Positions 33,317 through 42,024 of a stretch of DNA of 64,000 nt are shown in pieces (within the stretch, counting starts at the first letter, position 1; each line of letters starts with the position of its first letter). Position numbers and translations under genes: made by a program. The DNA comes from Ectobacillus ponti (GTDB taxonomy: Bacteria; Bacillota; Bacilli; Bacillales; Bacillaceae_G): contig NZ_JANCLT010000010.1 in the NCBI RefSeq assembly GCF_024294785.1, forward strand, positions 42,532-106,531, given 5' to 3'. Under the pieces are notes generated by a model, which saw nothing but the letters and a program-made list of their open reading frames with translations, had not been told where the DNA came from and searched no databases.

Positions 33317-34116
33317 TGCCCTGCCTCCTTAAATCCAATAAAGCTCAGCATTCTCCCCGTCTGCCCCCGGTCTCTTCGGTGCGAGAAGAACATGCTCTCA
33401 CAGCTTGTACAACGGGAGGATACGAGAATCTCGTGCACACCGGCCTGCTTGCAAATCAGGGCATTCAGCTCTTTCAAATCCAGTGCATACTGGCCCGGTG
33501 AGAGCTGGCGGTACGGCACCTCTTCAACCACCTGCTTTGCCGCATCCAGGACACGGTCATCCACCACATAGCAGCAGGCCCCGATTGCCGGGCCGATGGC
33601 TACATGAATATCACCCGCCTGCACGCCGGCTGCCTCCCATTTTCGAATCATTTCCAGGGCAATTCCCTGAACTGTCCCTTTCCATCCGGCGTGTGCCAGG
33701 CCGATGAAGGAATGGGAGGGCGCATAAAAATAAAGCGGCACACAATCCGCATAGCATGAGGTAAGCAAAACATTTTGCTCATCTGTGTAGATGCCGTCTG
33801 TACCTGGAATGCCATCCTCATAGGCATATACCCCTTTTCCGGCATCGGCGGCACCTGTACGCGCCACCTTGCTTCCGTGCACCTGCTCTGAACAAATCCA
33901 TGTATGTAATGGGAACTGAAGGCGGGAGGCCAAACGGCGGCGGTTCTCATGCACCGCTGTCTCCTCATCCTTCACATGAAGACCTAAATTCAGAGAAGTG
34001 AACGGCGCCTCGCTCACTCCTCCCTCTCTCGTTGTAAATCCTGCTAAGATGGAGTACTGTTCCCATGCCCGTAACCGCAAGATGCCGTCTTCATACTGAA
34101 ATGGCTCTTGTTTCAT
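33313..34116 (-). CDS. ylmD: Peptidoglycan editing factor / purine nucleoside phosphorylase YlmD (LACC1 family)
   Basis: 267 residues, multicopper-oxidoreductase-like fold with a zinc site. Conserved His and Cys residues lie in SEQVHGS, LLTSCYADC and GLAHAGWKG. Homologues act on purine nucleosides, and E. coli YfiH prevents incorporation of L-Ser into muropeptides. Its link with cell wall genes suits the second role. A -10-like TAAAAT precedes it. Confidence 0.9.
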   Translation of the reverse strand: MKQEPFQYEDGILRLRAWEQYSILAGFTTREGGVSEAPFTSLNLGLHVKDEETAVHENRRRLASRLQFPLHTWICSEQVHGSKVARTGAADAGKGVYAYEDGIPGTDGIYTDEQNVLLTSCYADCVPLYFYAPSHSFIGLAHAGWKGTVQGIALEMIRKWEAAGVQAGDIHVAIGPAIGACCYVVDDRVLDAAKQVVEEVPYRQLSPGQYALDLKELNALICKQAGVHEILVSSRCTSCESMFFSHRRDRGQTGRMLSFIGFKEAGQ

Positions 34117-34224
34117 TCGACAGACCCCTCATTTCCCTGCAAGTATGGCACTTCTTGTCTATTTTACCATACTTTCATTTTTCCCTAATGATATCACAAA
34201 AAAAAGAGGAACATGTAACATTTT

Positions 34225-34503
34225 TCATGAAATTGTCGGAGTTTGTGATGGTTCGGCAGGCTGATAGCTTTGCTGAACCCGAACAAGGATGACATCTTCG
34301 CCGATCTTGACAATTTGCTTCCATGGAACGACAATTTCCTCACCTTTCCCAAATAAACCAAGGGCCTTGCCCGGCTTGGCAATCACAACCGCCCGTATCT
34401 TCCCTGTTTGCAAATCGATATCGATATCACCAATGTTGCCAAGCCGTTTGCCGTCCGCCACATTTACAACGTCCTTTGTCTGAAATTCCGAAATCCGGAT
34501 CAT
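34225..34503 (-). CDS. ylmC: PRC-barrel protein YlmC
   Basis: 92 residues, one PRC-barrel domain (about 1-75), with a short Pro/Gln-rich tail. The B. subtilis YlmC/YmxH group is tied to sporulation loci; molecular role unknown. Start at ATG 34503, with GAGAGGG 8 nt upstream; a GTG three codons earlier sits too close to the ribosome site. Confidence 0.85.
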   Translation of the reverse strand: MIRISEFQTKDVVNVADGKRLGNIGDIDIDLQTGKIRAVVIAKPGKALGLFGKGEEIVVPWKQIVKIGEDVILVRVQQSYQPAEPSQTPTIS

Positions 34504-34611
34504 GCTGCTCACCCTCTCCTTTTATAACCAATATATGAGACACGGTGCCGGCATATGAAATAGAAACTCGCATCGCCCTTTCAACTGTATCTCTGGCACA
34601 TGATCTCCCCA

Positions 34612-34665
34612 GAAAAAAGAGGGGCTGAATGAAAAGGTTGTCGCGCAACCTTCTCATTCAGCCCC
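34612..34665 (-). terminator. sigG terminator
   Basis: A long stem, GGGGCTGAATGAGAAGGTTG with its near-perfect complement around a 6-nt loop, then CTTTTTTCT on the minus strand, just after the sigG stop. Confidence 0.92.
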
Positions 34666-34671
34666 TTTTCC

Positions 34672-35451
34672 TTACCCTTGAATGGTTTTATTCATTTGCT
34701 TAATCGCCGATTTTTCAAGACGCGAGACCTGCGCCTGGGAAATGCCGATTTCCTCAGCGACCTCCATTTGTGTTTTCCCCTGAAAGAACCGTTTGCGGAT
34801 GATCATCTTTTCCCGTTCATTCAGACGCTTCATCCCCTCTTTCAACGCGAGCTCCTCCACCCATTGCTCATCGCGCTGCCTGTCATCGCTGAGCTGGTCC
34901 ATGACAAAAATCGGATCGCCGCCGTCGTTGTAAATCGGCTCAAACAAAGAAACAGGGTCCTGAATTGCATCGAGCGCGAACACAATCTCTTCATGTGTCA
35001 CTCCCAACACCTCAGCAATATCCATGGCTGTCGGTTCCTTGGAGTTCTCAGCCATCAGCTTTTCCCGCACCTGTAAAGCTTTATATGCAATATCCCGCAG
35101 CGAGCGGGACACGCGAATGGGGTTATTGTCACGCAAATAGCGCCGGATTTCCCCAATAATCATCGGTACAGCATACGTTGAAAATTTTACATTTTGGCTC
35201 AGGTCAAAGTTGTCAATGGATTTCATAAGACCGATGCAGCCGACCTGGAACAAATCATCAACAAACTCCCCCCGATTGTTGAAGCGCTGAATGACGCTCA
35301 GCACAAGGCGGAGATTGCCGTTGACAAGCTTTTCTCTTGCGCTTGTGTTGCCGGCTTGCATTTCATGGAACAGCTTTCTCATTTCGTCGTTTTTTAGTAC
35401 TGGAAGTTTAGATGTGTCCACACCGCAAATTTCTACTTTGTTCCTTGTCAC
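34672..35451 (-). CDS. sigG: Sporulation sigma factor SigG (late forespore)
   Basis: 259 residues, sigma-70 family, regions 2 to 4. N-terminal MTRNKVEICGVDTSKLPVL is typical of SigG. Region 2.4 reads FSTYAVPMIIGEIRRYLR, and the C-terminal helix-turn-helix recognises SigG promoters. Directs late forespore transcription after engulfment. It begins with GTG, and its ribosome site lies in the arm of a hairpin. A SigF-type promoter is just upstream. Confidence 0.97.
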   Translation of the reverse strand: MTRNKVEICGVDTSKLPVLKNDEMRKLFHEMQAGNTSAREKLVNGNLRLVLSVIQRFNNRGEFVDDLFQVGCIGLMKSIDNFDLSQNVKFSTYAVPMIIGEIRRYLRDNNPIRVSRSLRDIAYKALQVREKLMAENSKEPTAMDIAEVLGVTHEEIVFALDAIQDPVSLFEPIYNDGGDPIFVMDQLSDDRQRDEQWVEELALKEGMKRLNEREKMIIRKRFFQGKTQMEVAEEIGISQAQVSRLEKSAIKQMNKTIQG

Positions 35452-35461
35452 TGTCTTACCT

Positions 35462-35505
35462 CCTACTGGGAGTTGCTGTACAAAGTAAAGTATCTCCTCA
35501 GTAGG
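35462..35505 (-). promoter_or_regulatory. Hairpin that masks the sigG ribosome binding site
   Basis: CCTACTGAGGAG (35505-35494) can pair with CTCCCAGTAGG (35472-35462), with one bulge. The 3' arm covers part of AGGAGG (35464-35459). The 5' arm lies upstream of the predicted SigF start site, so only read-through mRNA from spoIIGA-sigE would fold this way. Confidence 0.7.
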
Positions 35506-35516
35506 GAATTTTATGC
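35489..35516 (-). promoter_or_regulatory. SigF-type promoter of sigG
   Basis: GCATA (35516-35512), 14 nt, GGAGATACT (35497-35489), matching the SigF pattern GyATA and GGnnAnAnT. The spacing is about one base short of the usual 15. In B. subtilis spoIIIG is first transcribed by SigF. Confidence 0.75.
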
Positions 35517-35526
35517 ACCGGCTGTC

Positions 35527-36246
35527 CTACACCATCTTGTTGAACTCTTTCCGCAACCGCTTAATAATCCGCTTCTCCAGGCGGGAAATGTAGGACTGTG
35601 AAATGCCAAGCATATCAGCTACATCCTTCTGCGTTTTCTCCTCGCCGCCATCCAATCCGAAGCGGAGCTCCATGATTTGCTTTTCCCGTTCATTCAGCTG
35701 ATGCAGCGCCTTCAACAGCAAATGGCGGTTCACATTTGCCTCCAGATCTTTTGTAATAATATCATCCTCTGTTCCCAGCACATCGGAAAGCAAGAGCTCA
35801 TTGCCGTCCCAATCAATATTCAATGGTTCATCAAACGAAACCTCCGAGCGGTTCTTATTGTTGCGCCGCAAATGCATGAGAATTTCATTTTCAATACAGC
35901 GGGACGCATATGTGGCCAGTTTGATTTTCTTCTCGGGGTTGAAGGTATTAACCGCCTTAATTAAGCCAATCGTCCCGATGCTGATGAGGTCTTCAATATT
36001 GATCCCCGTATTCTCAAATTTCCTCGCTATGTAGACAACGAGGCGCAGGTTGCGCTCAATGAGGAGCGAACGTGCCACCTCATCGCCGCTCGGCAGCTTC
36101 CGCAGCAGAATTTCTTCCTCTTCCTTCGTCAGCGGCGGCGGCAGCGCCTCGCTCCCGCCGATATAATAAATTTCATCGGTCTTAATTCCGAGCTTCCATA
36201 ATAATTTATACCATAGATAAGTGATGCGCAGCTTCCACTTTGCCAA
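35527..36246 (-). CDS. sigE: Sporulation sigma factor SigE (pro-protein, early mother cell)
   Basis: 239 residues, the same length as B. subtilis pro-SigE. The N-terminal 27-29 residues ([17 protein letters not shown]) are the amphipathic pro-sequence removed by SpoIIGA at the septum. Sigma regions 2-4 follow, with [18 protein letters not shown]. It appears to start at TTG 36246, with GGAGGG 6 nt upstream. Cotranscribed with spoIIGA. Confidence 0.96.
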   Translation of the reverse strand: MAKWKLRITYLWYKLLWKLGIKTDEIYYIGGSEALPPPLTKEEEEILLRKLPSGDEVARSLLIERNLRLVVYIARKFENTGINIEDLISIGTIGLIKAVNTFNPEKKIKLATYASRCIENEILMHLRRNNKNRSEVSFDEPLNIDWDGNELLLSDVLGTEDDIITKDLEANVNRHLLLKALHQLNEREKQIMELRFGLDGGEEKTQKDVADMLGISQSYISRLEKRIIKRLRKEFNKMV

Positions 36247-36286
36247 AGGGTTCCCTCCTTCAATTCGTTCCAATCCGATTGCCCAA

Positions 36287-37201
36287 TCAAGCTGTAATGC
36301 TGCCTGCGGTCAGCAGGAGCTTTGGATGAAGAATACATTCGTATTCACGGTCGGCGGACAGGGTGGTATGTGTGATTCCGATCAGCACTCTCTGGACGGA
36401 CAGCACCTCGCCGTCCTTATGGATCCGGATGCAGTCCGGCTTTACTGCCAGCAGAAAAGAGTTGCTCTGTCCCACGCCTCGATATGGAATCATCCGCAAG
36501 CGCGTCAACCAATCGTCCTCTTCGGGAGCATCCTGAAACCGATGCGGCTCCTTCGCCTGCTCCAGCAGCCAAGTCGGAAACAGATCTCCGGTACAAGCAG
36601 CCTCCACAATCATGACCGGAGTTTTCGTGATGGGATCATACAGTTGGTTGCCGCTGTCAATCAGGGCTTTTATTTGTTTGACCTTCTGCCCTACGACAAG
36701 CTCAACCTGGACCATCTGGTCAAATCGAATGTGGGTAATTTCAACATGCTCAATCCGTTTCTTGGAGAAGTAATAGGCAGCAGGGACGCCAAGCAGCACA
36801 AACACCCAACTGACAGGATCCCCGAAGGAAATGGTACTGGTTGAAACCATCCCGCCAAGCAGCGGACTCGTCTGCAAAAAGAAATGAAACCCGATTAATC
36901 CGCCTCCCACCATAAAGGTTACAAAGTAAAACATGAGAAGAATTTGAATAAAAGTGCGAAACCTGGTGAACCCAAACGTTGTATACACAATGAAAAACGA
37001 GTACAGCAGCTTCATGAGCGGATGGGTCATCACCTGCGCCCATGGGGTGAAGGCGAAGATAACGATAGAGGAGCCAATCAGCGCCCCTGCCAGCAGCCGC
37101 CACCGCTTCACCCTTTGCTTCAGGATCGCTGCGGTCAGCAATAACAGCGCCAAGTCAATTCCCGCATTCAACAGCCAAACCATGTCGGCATAGACAACCA
37201 A
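36287..37201 (-). CDS. spoIIGA: Pro-SigE processing protease SpoIIGA
   Basis: 304 residues. Five membrane helices in the first half, then a cytoplasmic aspartic protease domain with the DSGNQLYDP active site near residue 180. It cleaves pro-SigE in the mother cell after activation by SpoIIR. Starts with TTG 37201, preceded by AGAGGGTGAG; the length from there matches B. subtilis. First gene of the spoIIG operon. Confidence 0.95.
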   Translation of the reverse strand: MVVYADMVWLLNAGIDLALLLLTAAILKQRVKRWRLLAGALIGSSIVIFAFTPWAQVMTHPLMKLLYSFFIVYTTFGFTRFRTFIQILLMFYFVTFMVGGGLIGFHFFLQTSPLLGGMVSTSTISFGDPVSWVFVLLGVPAAYYFSKKRIEHVEITHIRFDQMVQVELVVGQKVKQIKALIDSGNQLYDPITKTPVMIVEAACTGDLFPTWLLEQAKEPHRFQDAPEEDDWLTRLRMIPYRGVGQSNSFLLAVKPDCIRIHKDGEVLSVQRVLIGITHTTLSADREYECILHPKLLLTAGSITA

Positions 37202-37233
37202 CTACTCACCCTCTTTTGGCATTGGTTGACACA

Positions 37234-37267
37234 AGTATAGCGCACCTTCCATGGGAAAGTGTGTCAG
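37234..37267 (-). promoter_or_regulatory. spoIIG promoter with 22-bp spacer
   Basis: CTGACA (37267-37262), 22-nt spacer, TATACT (37239-37234). The wide spacing is the known peculiarity of the B. subtilis spoIIG promoter, which needs Spo0A~P. A weak 0A-like TGTCAGT overlaps the -35 on the plus strand. Confidence 0.7.
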
Positions 37268-37307
37268 TTTCCGCTGTGTTTTTCCCTCTTATTTTGCGGT
37301 TTCCCCC

Positions 37308-37431
37308 CGAAAAGCGGAAGCAGCCCGCTTAGCCATCCGAAGGGAAGGTTCCCCGGCCGAAAAAGTGCTTTTTGCCTTTTTGTGCCGGGGGTTCTTCCCT
37401 GGCAGATGGCTGGCTGCAGCAGCTGGACACC
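37308..37431 (+). repeat. Structured repeat, copy C
   Basis: Same family as copies A, B, F and G. Stems: GCAGCC (37320-37325) with GGCTGC (37412-37417); AGCCAT (37331-37336) with ATGGCT (37406-37411); CCCCGGC (37351-37357) with GCCGGGG (37384-37390). Every stem differs in bases from copy A but remains paired. It starts about 40 bp upstream of the spoIIG -35. Confidence 0.9.
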
Positions 37432-37612
37432 AGAAAAGCGGAGGGGACTCGCCCGGCTTCCAGAAGGGAGGTTCTGGCACCTAAAAGGCGCTTTTTGCCT
37501 TTTATGGGGACAGGTTCTCCCTGGTTGTTGCCAGTCCCCGCAGCTGGACACCAGAAAAGCGGAGGGGCTCGCCCGGCTTCCAGAAGGGAGGCTCTCCGGC
37601 ACAGCTGAACAT
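37432..37612 (+). repeat. Structured repeats, copy D and deleted copy E
   Basis: Copy D (37432-37552) follows copy C without a gap; outer stem GGGGACT with AGTCCCC, inner stem AAAAGGC with GCCTTTT. Copy E (37553-37612) keeps both ends (AGAAAAGCGG, CAGCTGAACA) but lacks the central hairpin, as if deleted within the structure. Together with copy C they fill the ftsZ-spoIIGA gap, which has no gene. Confidence 0.88.
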
Positions 37613-37647
37613 AAAAAGAGCGAAGGCCTCTGGCCCTCGCTCTTTCC
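37613..37647 (-). terminator. ftsZ terminator
   Basis: AAAGAGCGAGGGCC pairs with GGCCTTCGCTCTTT around a 3-nt loop, then T residues on the minus strand, right after the ftsZ stop. Confidence 0.9.
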
Positions 37648-37653
37648 TTGTAT

Positions 37654-38796
37654 TTATCGTCTGCGGCGGTTGCGCAAAAACGCCGGGACGTCCAGGTCGT
37701 CCTGTTGTGTATTGCGGTCATACACCGGCTCTTCCCGCTTTACCTCGCGCGGCTTTGGCTGCGGTGCTGCCGGAGCCGGCTGCGGTGTGCTTACTGCAGA
37801 AGGACGAATGAGTGGCTTTGGCGGCTGCAGGGACATACTGTCATCGAAGCCTGTTGCGATTACAGTCACCACAATCTCATCCTTGAGGTTTTCGTTAATA
37901 ACGGAACCGAAAATCATGTTCACTTCCTGATCAGAAGCGGATGCTACAATGTCCGCCGCTTCCTGCACTTCGTACAAGCTCAGGTTCGTGCCTCCTGTAA
38001 TATTCATCAGCACACCCTGCGCCCCGTCAATGGAGGTTTCCAGCAATGGGGAAGAGATGGCGCGTTTAGCCGCTTCAGCAGCACGGTTTTCACCTGTCCC
38101 CACTCCGATTCCCATTAAGGCAGATCCTTTATTGGACATGATTGTTTTCACGTCTGCAAAGTCAAGGTTAATCAAGCCCGGCACCGCAATCAAGTCGGAG
38201 ATGCCTTGAACCCCTTGGCGCAGTACGTTATCCGCTTCACGGAACGCTTCCAGCATCGGAGTGTTCTTATCCACAATTTCAAGAAGACGGTCATTTGGAA
38301 TGACAATGAGCGTATCCACATTTTCTTTCAGTGCGGCAATTCCGGCTGCTGCCTGCGTTGCGCGCTTGCGGCCTTCAAATGTAAACGGACGCGTCACAAC
38401 ACCTACCGTCAATGCTCCAAGCTCTTTCGCCACCTGGGCAATGACAGGCGCTGCACCTGTACCCGTTCCGCCGCCCATGCCGGCGGTCACAAATACCATA
38501 TCCGCGCCGCGCAGCGCTTCTTGAATCTGCTCCTTGCTCTCCTCAGCGGCCTTCTTTCCCACTTCCGGGTTGGCGCCGGCACCAAGTCCACGCGTCAGCT
38601 TTGCGCCGATCTGCATTCTAATTTCCGCTTTTGATAGGTTTAAAGCCTGCGCATCCGTATTCACAGAAATAAAGTCCACGCCCTGCACGCCATGTTCAAT
38701 CATGCGGTTTACGGCGTTGTTGCCGCCGCCGCCCACACCGATCACCTTTATATTAGCCAATTGGTCTTGCATCATATCAAACTCTAACATATTCAA
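37654..38796 (-). CDS. ftsZ: Cell division GTPase FtsZ
   Basis: 380 residues, tubulin homologue. The GTP-binding loop [10 protein letters not shown], the synergy loop NLDFADVK, a proline-rich linker (about 320-360) and the C-terminal peptide [15 protein letters not shown], which binds FtsA and SepF, are all visible. Forms the Z ring and drives septal wall synthesis. Encoded 33 nt after ftsA; a strong terminator follows. Confidence 0.98.
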   Translation of the reverse strand: MNMLEFDMMQDQLANIKVIGVGGGGNNAVNRMIEHGVQGVDFISVNTDAQALNLSKAEIRMQIGAKLTRGLGAGANPEVGKKAAEESKEQIQEALRGADMVFVTAGMGGGTGTGAAPVIAQVAKELGALTVGVVTRPFTFEGRKRATQAAAGIAALKENVDTLIVIPNDRLLEIVDKNTPMLEAFREADNVLRQGVQGISDLIAVPGLINLDFADVKTIMSNKGSALMGIGVGTGENRAAEAAKRAISSPLLETSIDGAQGVLMNITGGTNLSLYEVQEAADIVASASDQEVNMIFGSVINENLKDEIVVTVIATGFDDSMSLQPPKPLIRPSAVSTPQPAPAAPQPKPREVKREEPVYDRNTQQDDLDVPAFLRNRRRR

Positions 38797-38829
38797 ATCC
38801 CCCTAGAACTCCATTTTTACTTCCGTATC

Positions 38830-40125
38830 TCAATCCCACAAATAGCGGATCATTTTTTTCATCTTGGACAAAACGGGTGCGTCCTCACGCTGTTGCTTCA
38901 CCTGCTGCTTTGTTTGCTGCTGCGGTGCTGCTGCCACAGGAGGCTGCGGTCTCCGGTCAAAGGCTTCCTGCTTCTCCTGTACAACCTTGCCCCGCAGCTT
39001 CGCTTTTTGGTACGAGTGCCGGATCATGCCTACTCCCGTTGTATATTGGGGCTCACGTACGCCGATGTAGTCGGGGGATGCAATTCTCACATTATGATTC
39101 AAAACATCCTGTGCCAAGTCCAGCATACCGGGCATGGCAGCAACGCCGCCCGTCAGCACATATCCGCCGGGAAGCTGTTTCACTCCAGCCCTGCGCAGCT
39201 CCTGCTGCACCAGCAGCAGCATTTCTTCTGCCCGGGCTTCAATGATATCCGCCAGCTCCAGCTGAGAATATTGCTCAGTGTACTCACTGCCCATGATTTG
39301 CACATTGAACAGCTCGTCCTCAGAAGCGGTGTCATAGAAGGCATGTCCATGCTTCAGCTTCACACGCTCTGCATTCTCTGTGGACGTCTTCATAACAATG
39401 GCAATATCCTTCGTAATATGTTCGCCGCCAATCGGAAGAATGCTTGCCGCCTTCAGTTCGCCATCCTGAAAGAATGAGAGTGTTGTGGAGCCTCCGCCAA
39501 TATCAACGAGCGCCACCCCCATGTTCTTTTCATCCTTTGAAAGCGCCAAGCTTGCCGCCGCCAACGGCTGCAGAGAAATATCCGCAACCTCAAGTCCTGC
39601 TCTTTCCACACAGCGCAGCAAATTATGTAGCAATGTTTTGGAGCCTGTGACCAATGTTCCTTCCATTTCCAAGCGTACGCCAATCATGCCACGCGGGTCA
39701 TTAATTTCATCCAGCCCATCGACAATGAATTGCTGCGGCACCACTTCAATGATTTCCCTCTCTGGAGCAATGGAGACAATCTGTGCCGCTTCCAGCACGC
39801 GCAGCACATCTTCGTTGCCGATTTCCCGATTCTCATTCGAAACAGCCACGACCCCATGACATGGAAGAAGCTGTACCTGATTGGCACTCACGCCGACAAC
39901 AATACGGTCAATGTGCATGCCCACCATTCTCTCAGCCTGCTCAATTGCTTTCTTAATGGATTGTACAGTTTCATCTATGTCAACAATAGAGCCTTTTTTC
40001 AACCCGCTCGATTTTACATTTCCGACGCCAATAATGTTTAAGGCCTCGCCGACCATTTCGCCAATGATGACCTTAACATTGGATGTACCGATGTCAAGAC
40101 TAACATATGTTTCGCTGCTGTTCAT
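38830..40125 (-). CDS. ftsA: Cell division protein FtsA
   Basis: 431 residues, actin-like ATPase. Phosphate-1 motif SLDIGTSNVK at the start, adenosine site near GGVAAMPG, linker rich in Gln, and a C-terminal amphipathic helix (SKMKKMIRYLWD) that tethers FtsZ to the membrane. Start at ATG 40125, after GAAGGAGG. A SigH-type promoter lies about 80 nt upstream. Confidence 0.97.
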   Translation of the reverse strand: MNSSETYVSLDIGTSNVKVIIGEMVGEALNIIGVGNVKSSGLKKGSIVDIDETVQSIKKAIEQAERMVGMHIDRIVVGVSANQVQLLPCHGVVAVSNENREIGNEDVLRVLEAAQIVSIAPEREIIEVVPQQFIVDGLDEINDPRGMIGVRLEMEGTLVTGSKTLLHNLLRCVERAGLEVADISLQPLAAASLALSKDEKNMGVALVDIGGGSTTLSFFQDGELKAASILPIGGEHITKDIAIVMKTSTENAERVKLKHGHAFYDTASEDELFNVQIMGSEYTEQYSQLELADIIEARAEEMLLLVQQELRRAGVKQLPGGYVLTGGVAAMPGMLDLAQDVLNHNVRIASPDYIGVREPQYTTGVGMIRHSYQKAKLRGKVVQEKQEAFDRRPQPPVAAAPQQQTKQQVKQQREDAPVLSKMKKMIRYLWD

Positions 40126-40204
40126 TCTTTGGCACCTCCTTCTCATTTATACCTTGGTCCATCATCTATTGAACAACAATCGTGTCTCTGCATTTATAAG
40201 AAAA

Positions 40205-40236
40205 ATATTCAACGTTTCCATACGTTCTCCTTTTTT
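40205..40236 (-). promoter_or_regulatory. SigH-type promoter of ftsAZ
   Basis: AAAGGAGAA (40233-40225) and GTTGAATAT (40213-40205) match the SigH pattern RnAGGAwwW and RnnGAATww, with 11 nt between them. B. subtilis ftsAZ has a SigH promoter that raises FtsZ at the onset of sporulation. Confidence 0.7.
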
Positions 40237-40251
40237 TATAGGATATTTTTC

Positions 40252-40602
40252 TTATTTTTGTTTCGCTGCAGTGCGCCTTGCCAGCAGCAGCCGGCGAATG
40301 ACAGCAATATTTTGGAATAATCTGACACCAAATGCGAAGATTGCTGCTAGATATAAGTCTACACCAAGATGTACTCCCAGAAAAGCTAAACTTGCAGCTA
40401 AGATTATATTAAAAAAGAAACCCGAAATAAACACAGCCTCGTCATACATGTTCTGCAAATGGGCGCGAATTCCGCCGAATAGTGTATCCAGCGCCGCAAG
40501 AAGCGCAATGGATAAATAATTGGAATATTGCTCAGGAATTGTAATATTGGAGCTTAGTCCGAGAAACACCCCGAGAATGATTCCTAAAATTGGCAGCCAC
40601 AT
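40252..40602 (-). CDS. sbp: Small basic protein Sbp (DUF1290)
   Basis: 116 residues with three predicted membrane helices and a basic tail (LLLARRTAAKQK). Conserved next to ftsA in Bacillus; function not established. Follows ylxX by 1 nt. Confidence 0.9.
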   Translation of the reverse strand: MWLPILGIILGVFLGLSSNITIPEQYSNYLSIALLAALDTLFGGIRAHLQNMYDEAVFISGFFFNIILAASLAFLGVHLGVDLYLAAIFAFGVRLFQNIAVIRRLLLARRTAAKQK

Positions 40603-40603
40603 A

Positions 40604-41311
40604 TCACTTGTCCCCGCTTTCTTTTTTTACTTCCCGCATTTCCGGCAGACGTACAGGACGGCTGGACGGGCGCAATATCAAATGCTCTTCCTTCGTCATT
40701 GTCAGTTCAATATTGTCAATGGCGAAATAATCAAAGGAGCTCGATACCTTCATTCGGTCATACAGCTTCTGTGCATCCCCTGAAATCACCTCAATATCCA
40801 TGGGCAAGGCCGGCAGCGGTGCGCCGTTTACACTGAGGCGCCCGTTGATTTCCCGGATTGGCGTTGTCAGCACGATACGCTGATCGGCAATTTGGATCGC
40901 CCCGGCCCCATACGTATACAGCTCATTCACCAAACGCTGCAGCAGCTGCGGCGATAACACCGGAACAGCCCCCACTCCTCCGGGAAGCAGCGGCGCCAAG
41001 TGCAGCCGGATGCCCGGCCCCGTCTTTTCCGTCAGACCGGCCCGCTCCCGCAGCTCCTGCACAGTTTCCTGCAGCGCGGCTTCCTTTCCTTCCTGCAGCT
41101 TCTGTTCATAGCCTTCCAACTGGCGCCGGTATTTCCGCTCCTCCTGCAGCAAATGCACCTGCGCTTCCTGCTCAACCTTCAAGCGTTCCTTCAGCTGCCA
41201 TTCATCCCGCGTATCAACGGTGTCCGGCTGCTGCAGGGTTTGGTACTGGACCGCCAGCATAAATCCGATAATAACTGAAATGAGCGTAAAGCTCTTTGTA
41301 GTCCGCTTCAC
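40604..41311 (-). CDS. ylxX: DUF881 protein YlxX
   Basis: 235 residues. One N-terminal membrane helix, a coiled coil rich in Glu/Gln/Arg (about 35-95), then a DUF881 extracytoplasmic domain (GPGIRLHLAPLLP onward). Tandem paralogue of YlxW. Role in division is inferred from location only. It overlaps the ylxW stop by 4 nt. Confidence 0.88.
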   Translation of the reverse strand: MKRTTKSFTLISVIIGFMLAVQYQTLQQPDTVDTRDEWQLKERLKVEQEAQVHLLQEERKYRRQLEGYEQKLQEGKEAALQETVQELRERAGLTEKTGPGIRLHLAPLLPGGVGAVPVLSPQLLQRLVNELYTYGAGAIQIADQRIVLTTPIREINGRLSVNGAPLPALPMDIEVISGDAQKLYDRMKVSSSFDYFAIDNIELTMTKEEHLILRPSSRPVRLPEMREVKKESGDK

Positions 41312-42024
41312 GACTTGCCACCCTTCGCATTCGTCTTTTCGTAATATGCCTCCAGCACAAGATTGTCTTTTGTCTGCAGTTTTACGATTACATTATCCTG
41401 CAGCAGCTGCTCCACAACGCCGCCGCGTATGTTCAGTGCCTTGTCCAGCACGCCGGCATCGCCGATTGCGGCAATGACAAAGGGAGCCGGATGCTCAACC
41501 CCGTCCACCGTAATAACAGGCCCATTGCAGGTCACATAAGACCCGGCTGTAAGGCGCTGGCCATTAATGGCAATGCCGTTGGCACCGGCAGCATACAATT
41601 CATGGAGGACGGACTGCACGTGGACATCGTGGACGATATAGCTATTGGCATTTTTATCTCCAGGTGCCTTCGCGGAATCTGCCAGCGTGATTTCAATCCC
41701 CGGTCCCTGCACCTTCACTTCACCAAGATACATGCGCAGCTGCTCTGCTTCTGCCACTGTTTCAGACAGCTTCCCCTCCTGGGCCGCCAGCTGCTTTTCC
41801 TCCTTGCGCACCTTCCCCTGCAAAGAGGCCACACTCCGTTCCAATACGGTATTTTCCTTTTCCTGATCAATCAACATGGTACGAAGCTTGTACTCGCGAT
41901 CCCAATTGCGCCCCTCTTTTTCGTGGGCCTCCTTTTTTGAAGTGAAAACATAGGAGTAGGACAGCATAAATCCAAGTACAAGACAAACAAGCGACAGCAG
42001 TACATGATGTCCCTTAACCTTCAT
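41308..42024 (-). CDS. ylxW: DUF881 protein YlxW
   Basis: 238 residues. Signal-anchor helix (LLSLVCLVLGFMLSYSYV), coiled coil (about 50-90), then a DUF881 domain (VQGPGIEITLADS). Start at ATG 42024, after GGAGGG; this start lies 11 nt inside divIB. Same architecture as YlxX, so the pair probably arose by duplication. Function unknown. Confidence 0.88.
   Translation of the reverse strand: MKVKGHHVLLSLVCLVLGFMLSYSYVFTSKKEAHEKEGRNWDREYKLRTMLIDQEKENTVLERSVASLQGKVRKEEKQLAAQEGKLSETVAEAEQLRMYLGEVKVQGPGIEITLADSAKAPGDKNANSYIVHDVHVQSVLHELYAAGANGIAINGQRLTAGSYVTCNGPVITVDGVEHPAPFVIAAIGDAGVLDKALNIRGGVVEQLLQDNVIVKLQTKDNLVLEAYYEKTNAKGGKS

Noticed and set aside
37259-37930. Open frames on both strands running through the repeat block and into ftsZ
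   Set aside because: They are read through tandem repeats, which produce periodic low-complexity protein; no start site or conservation.
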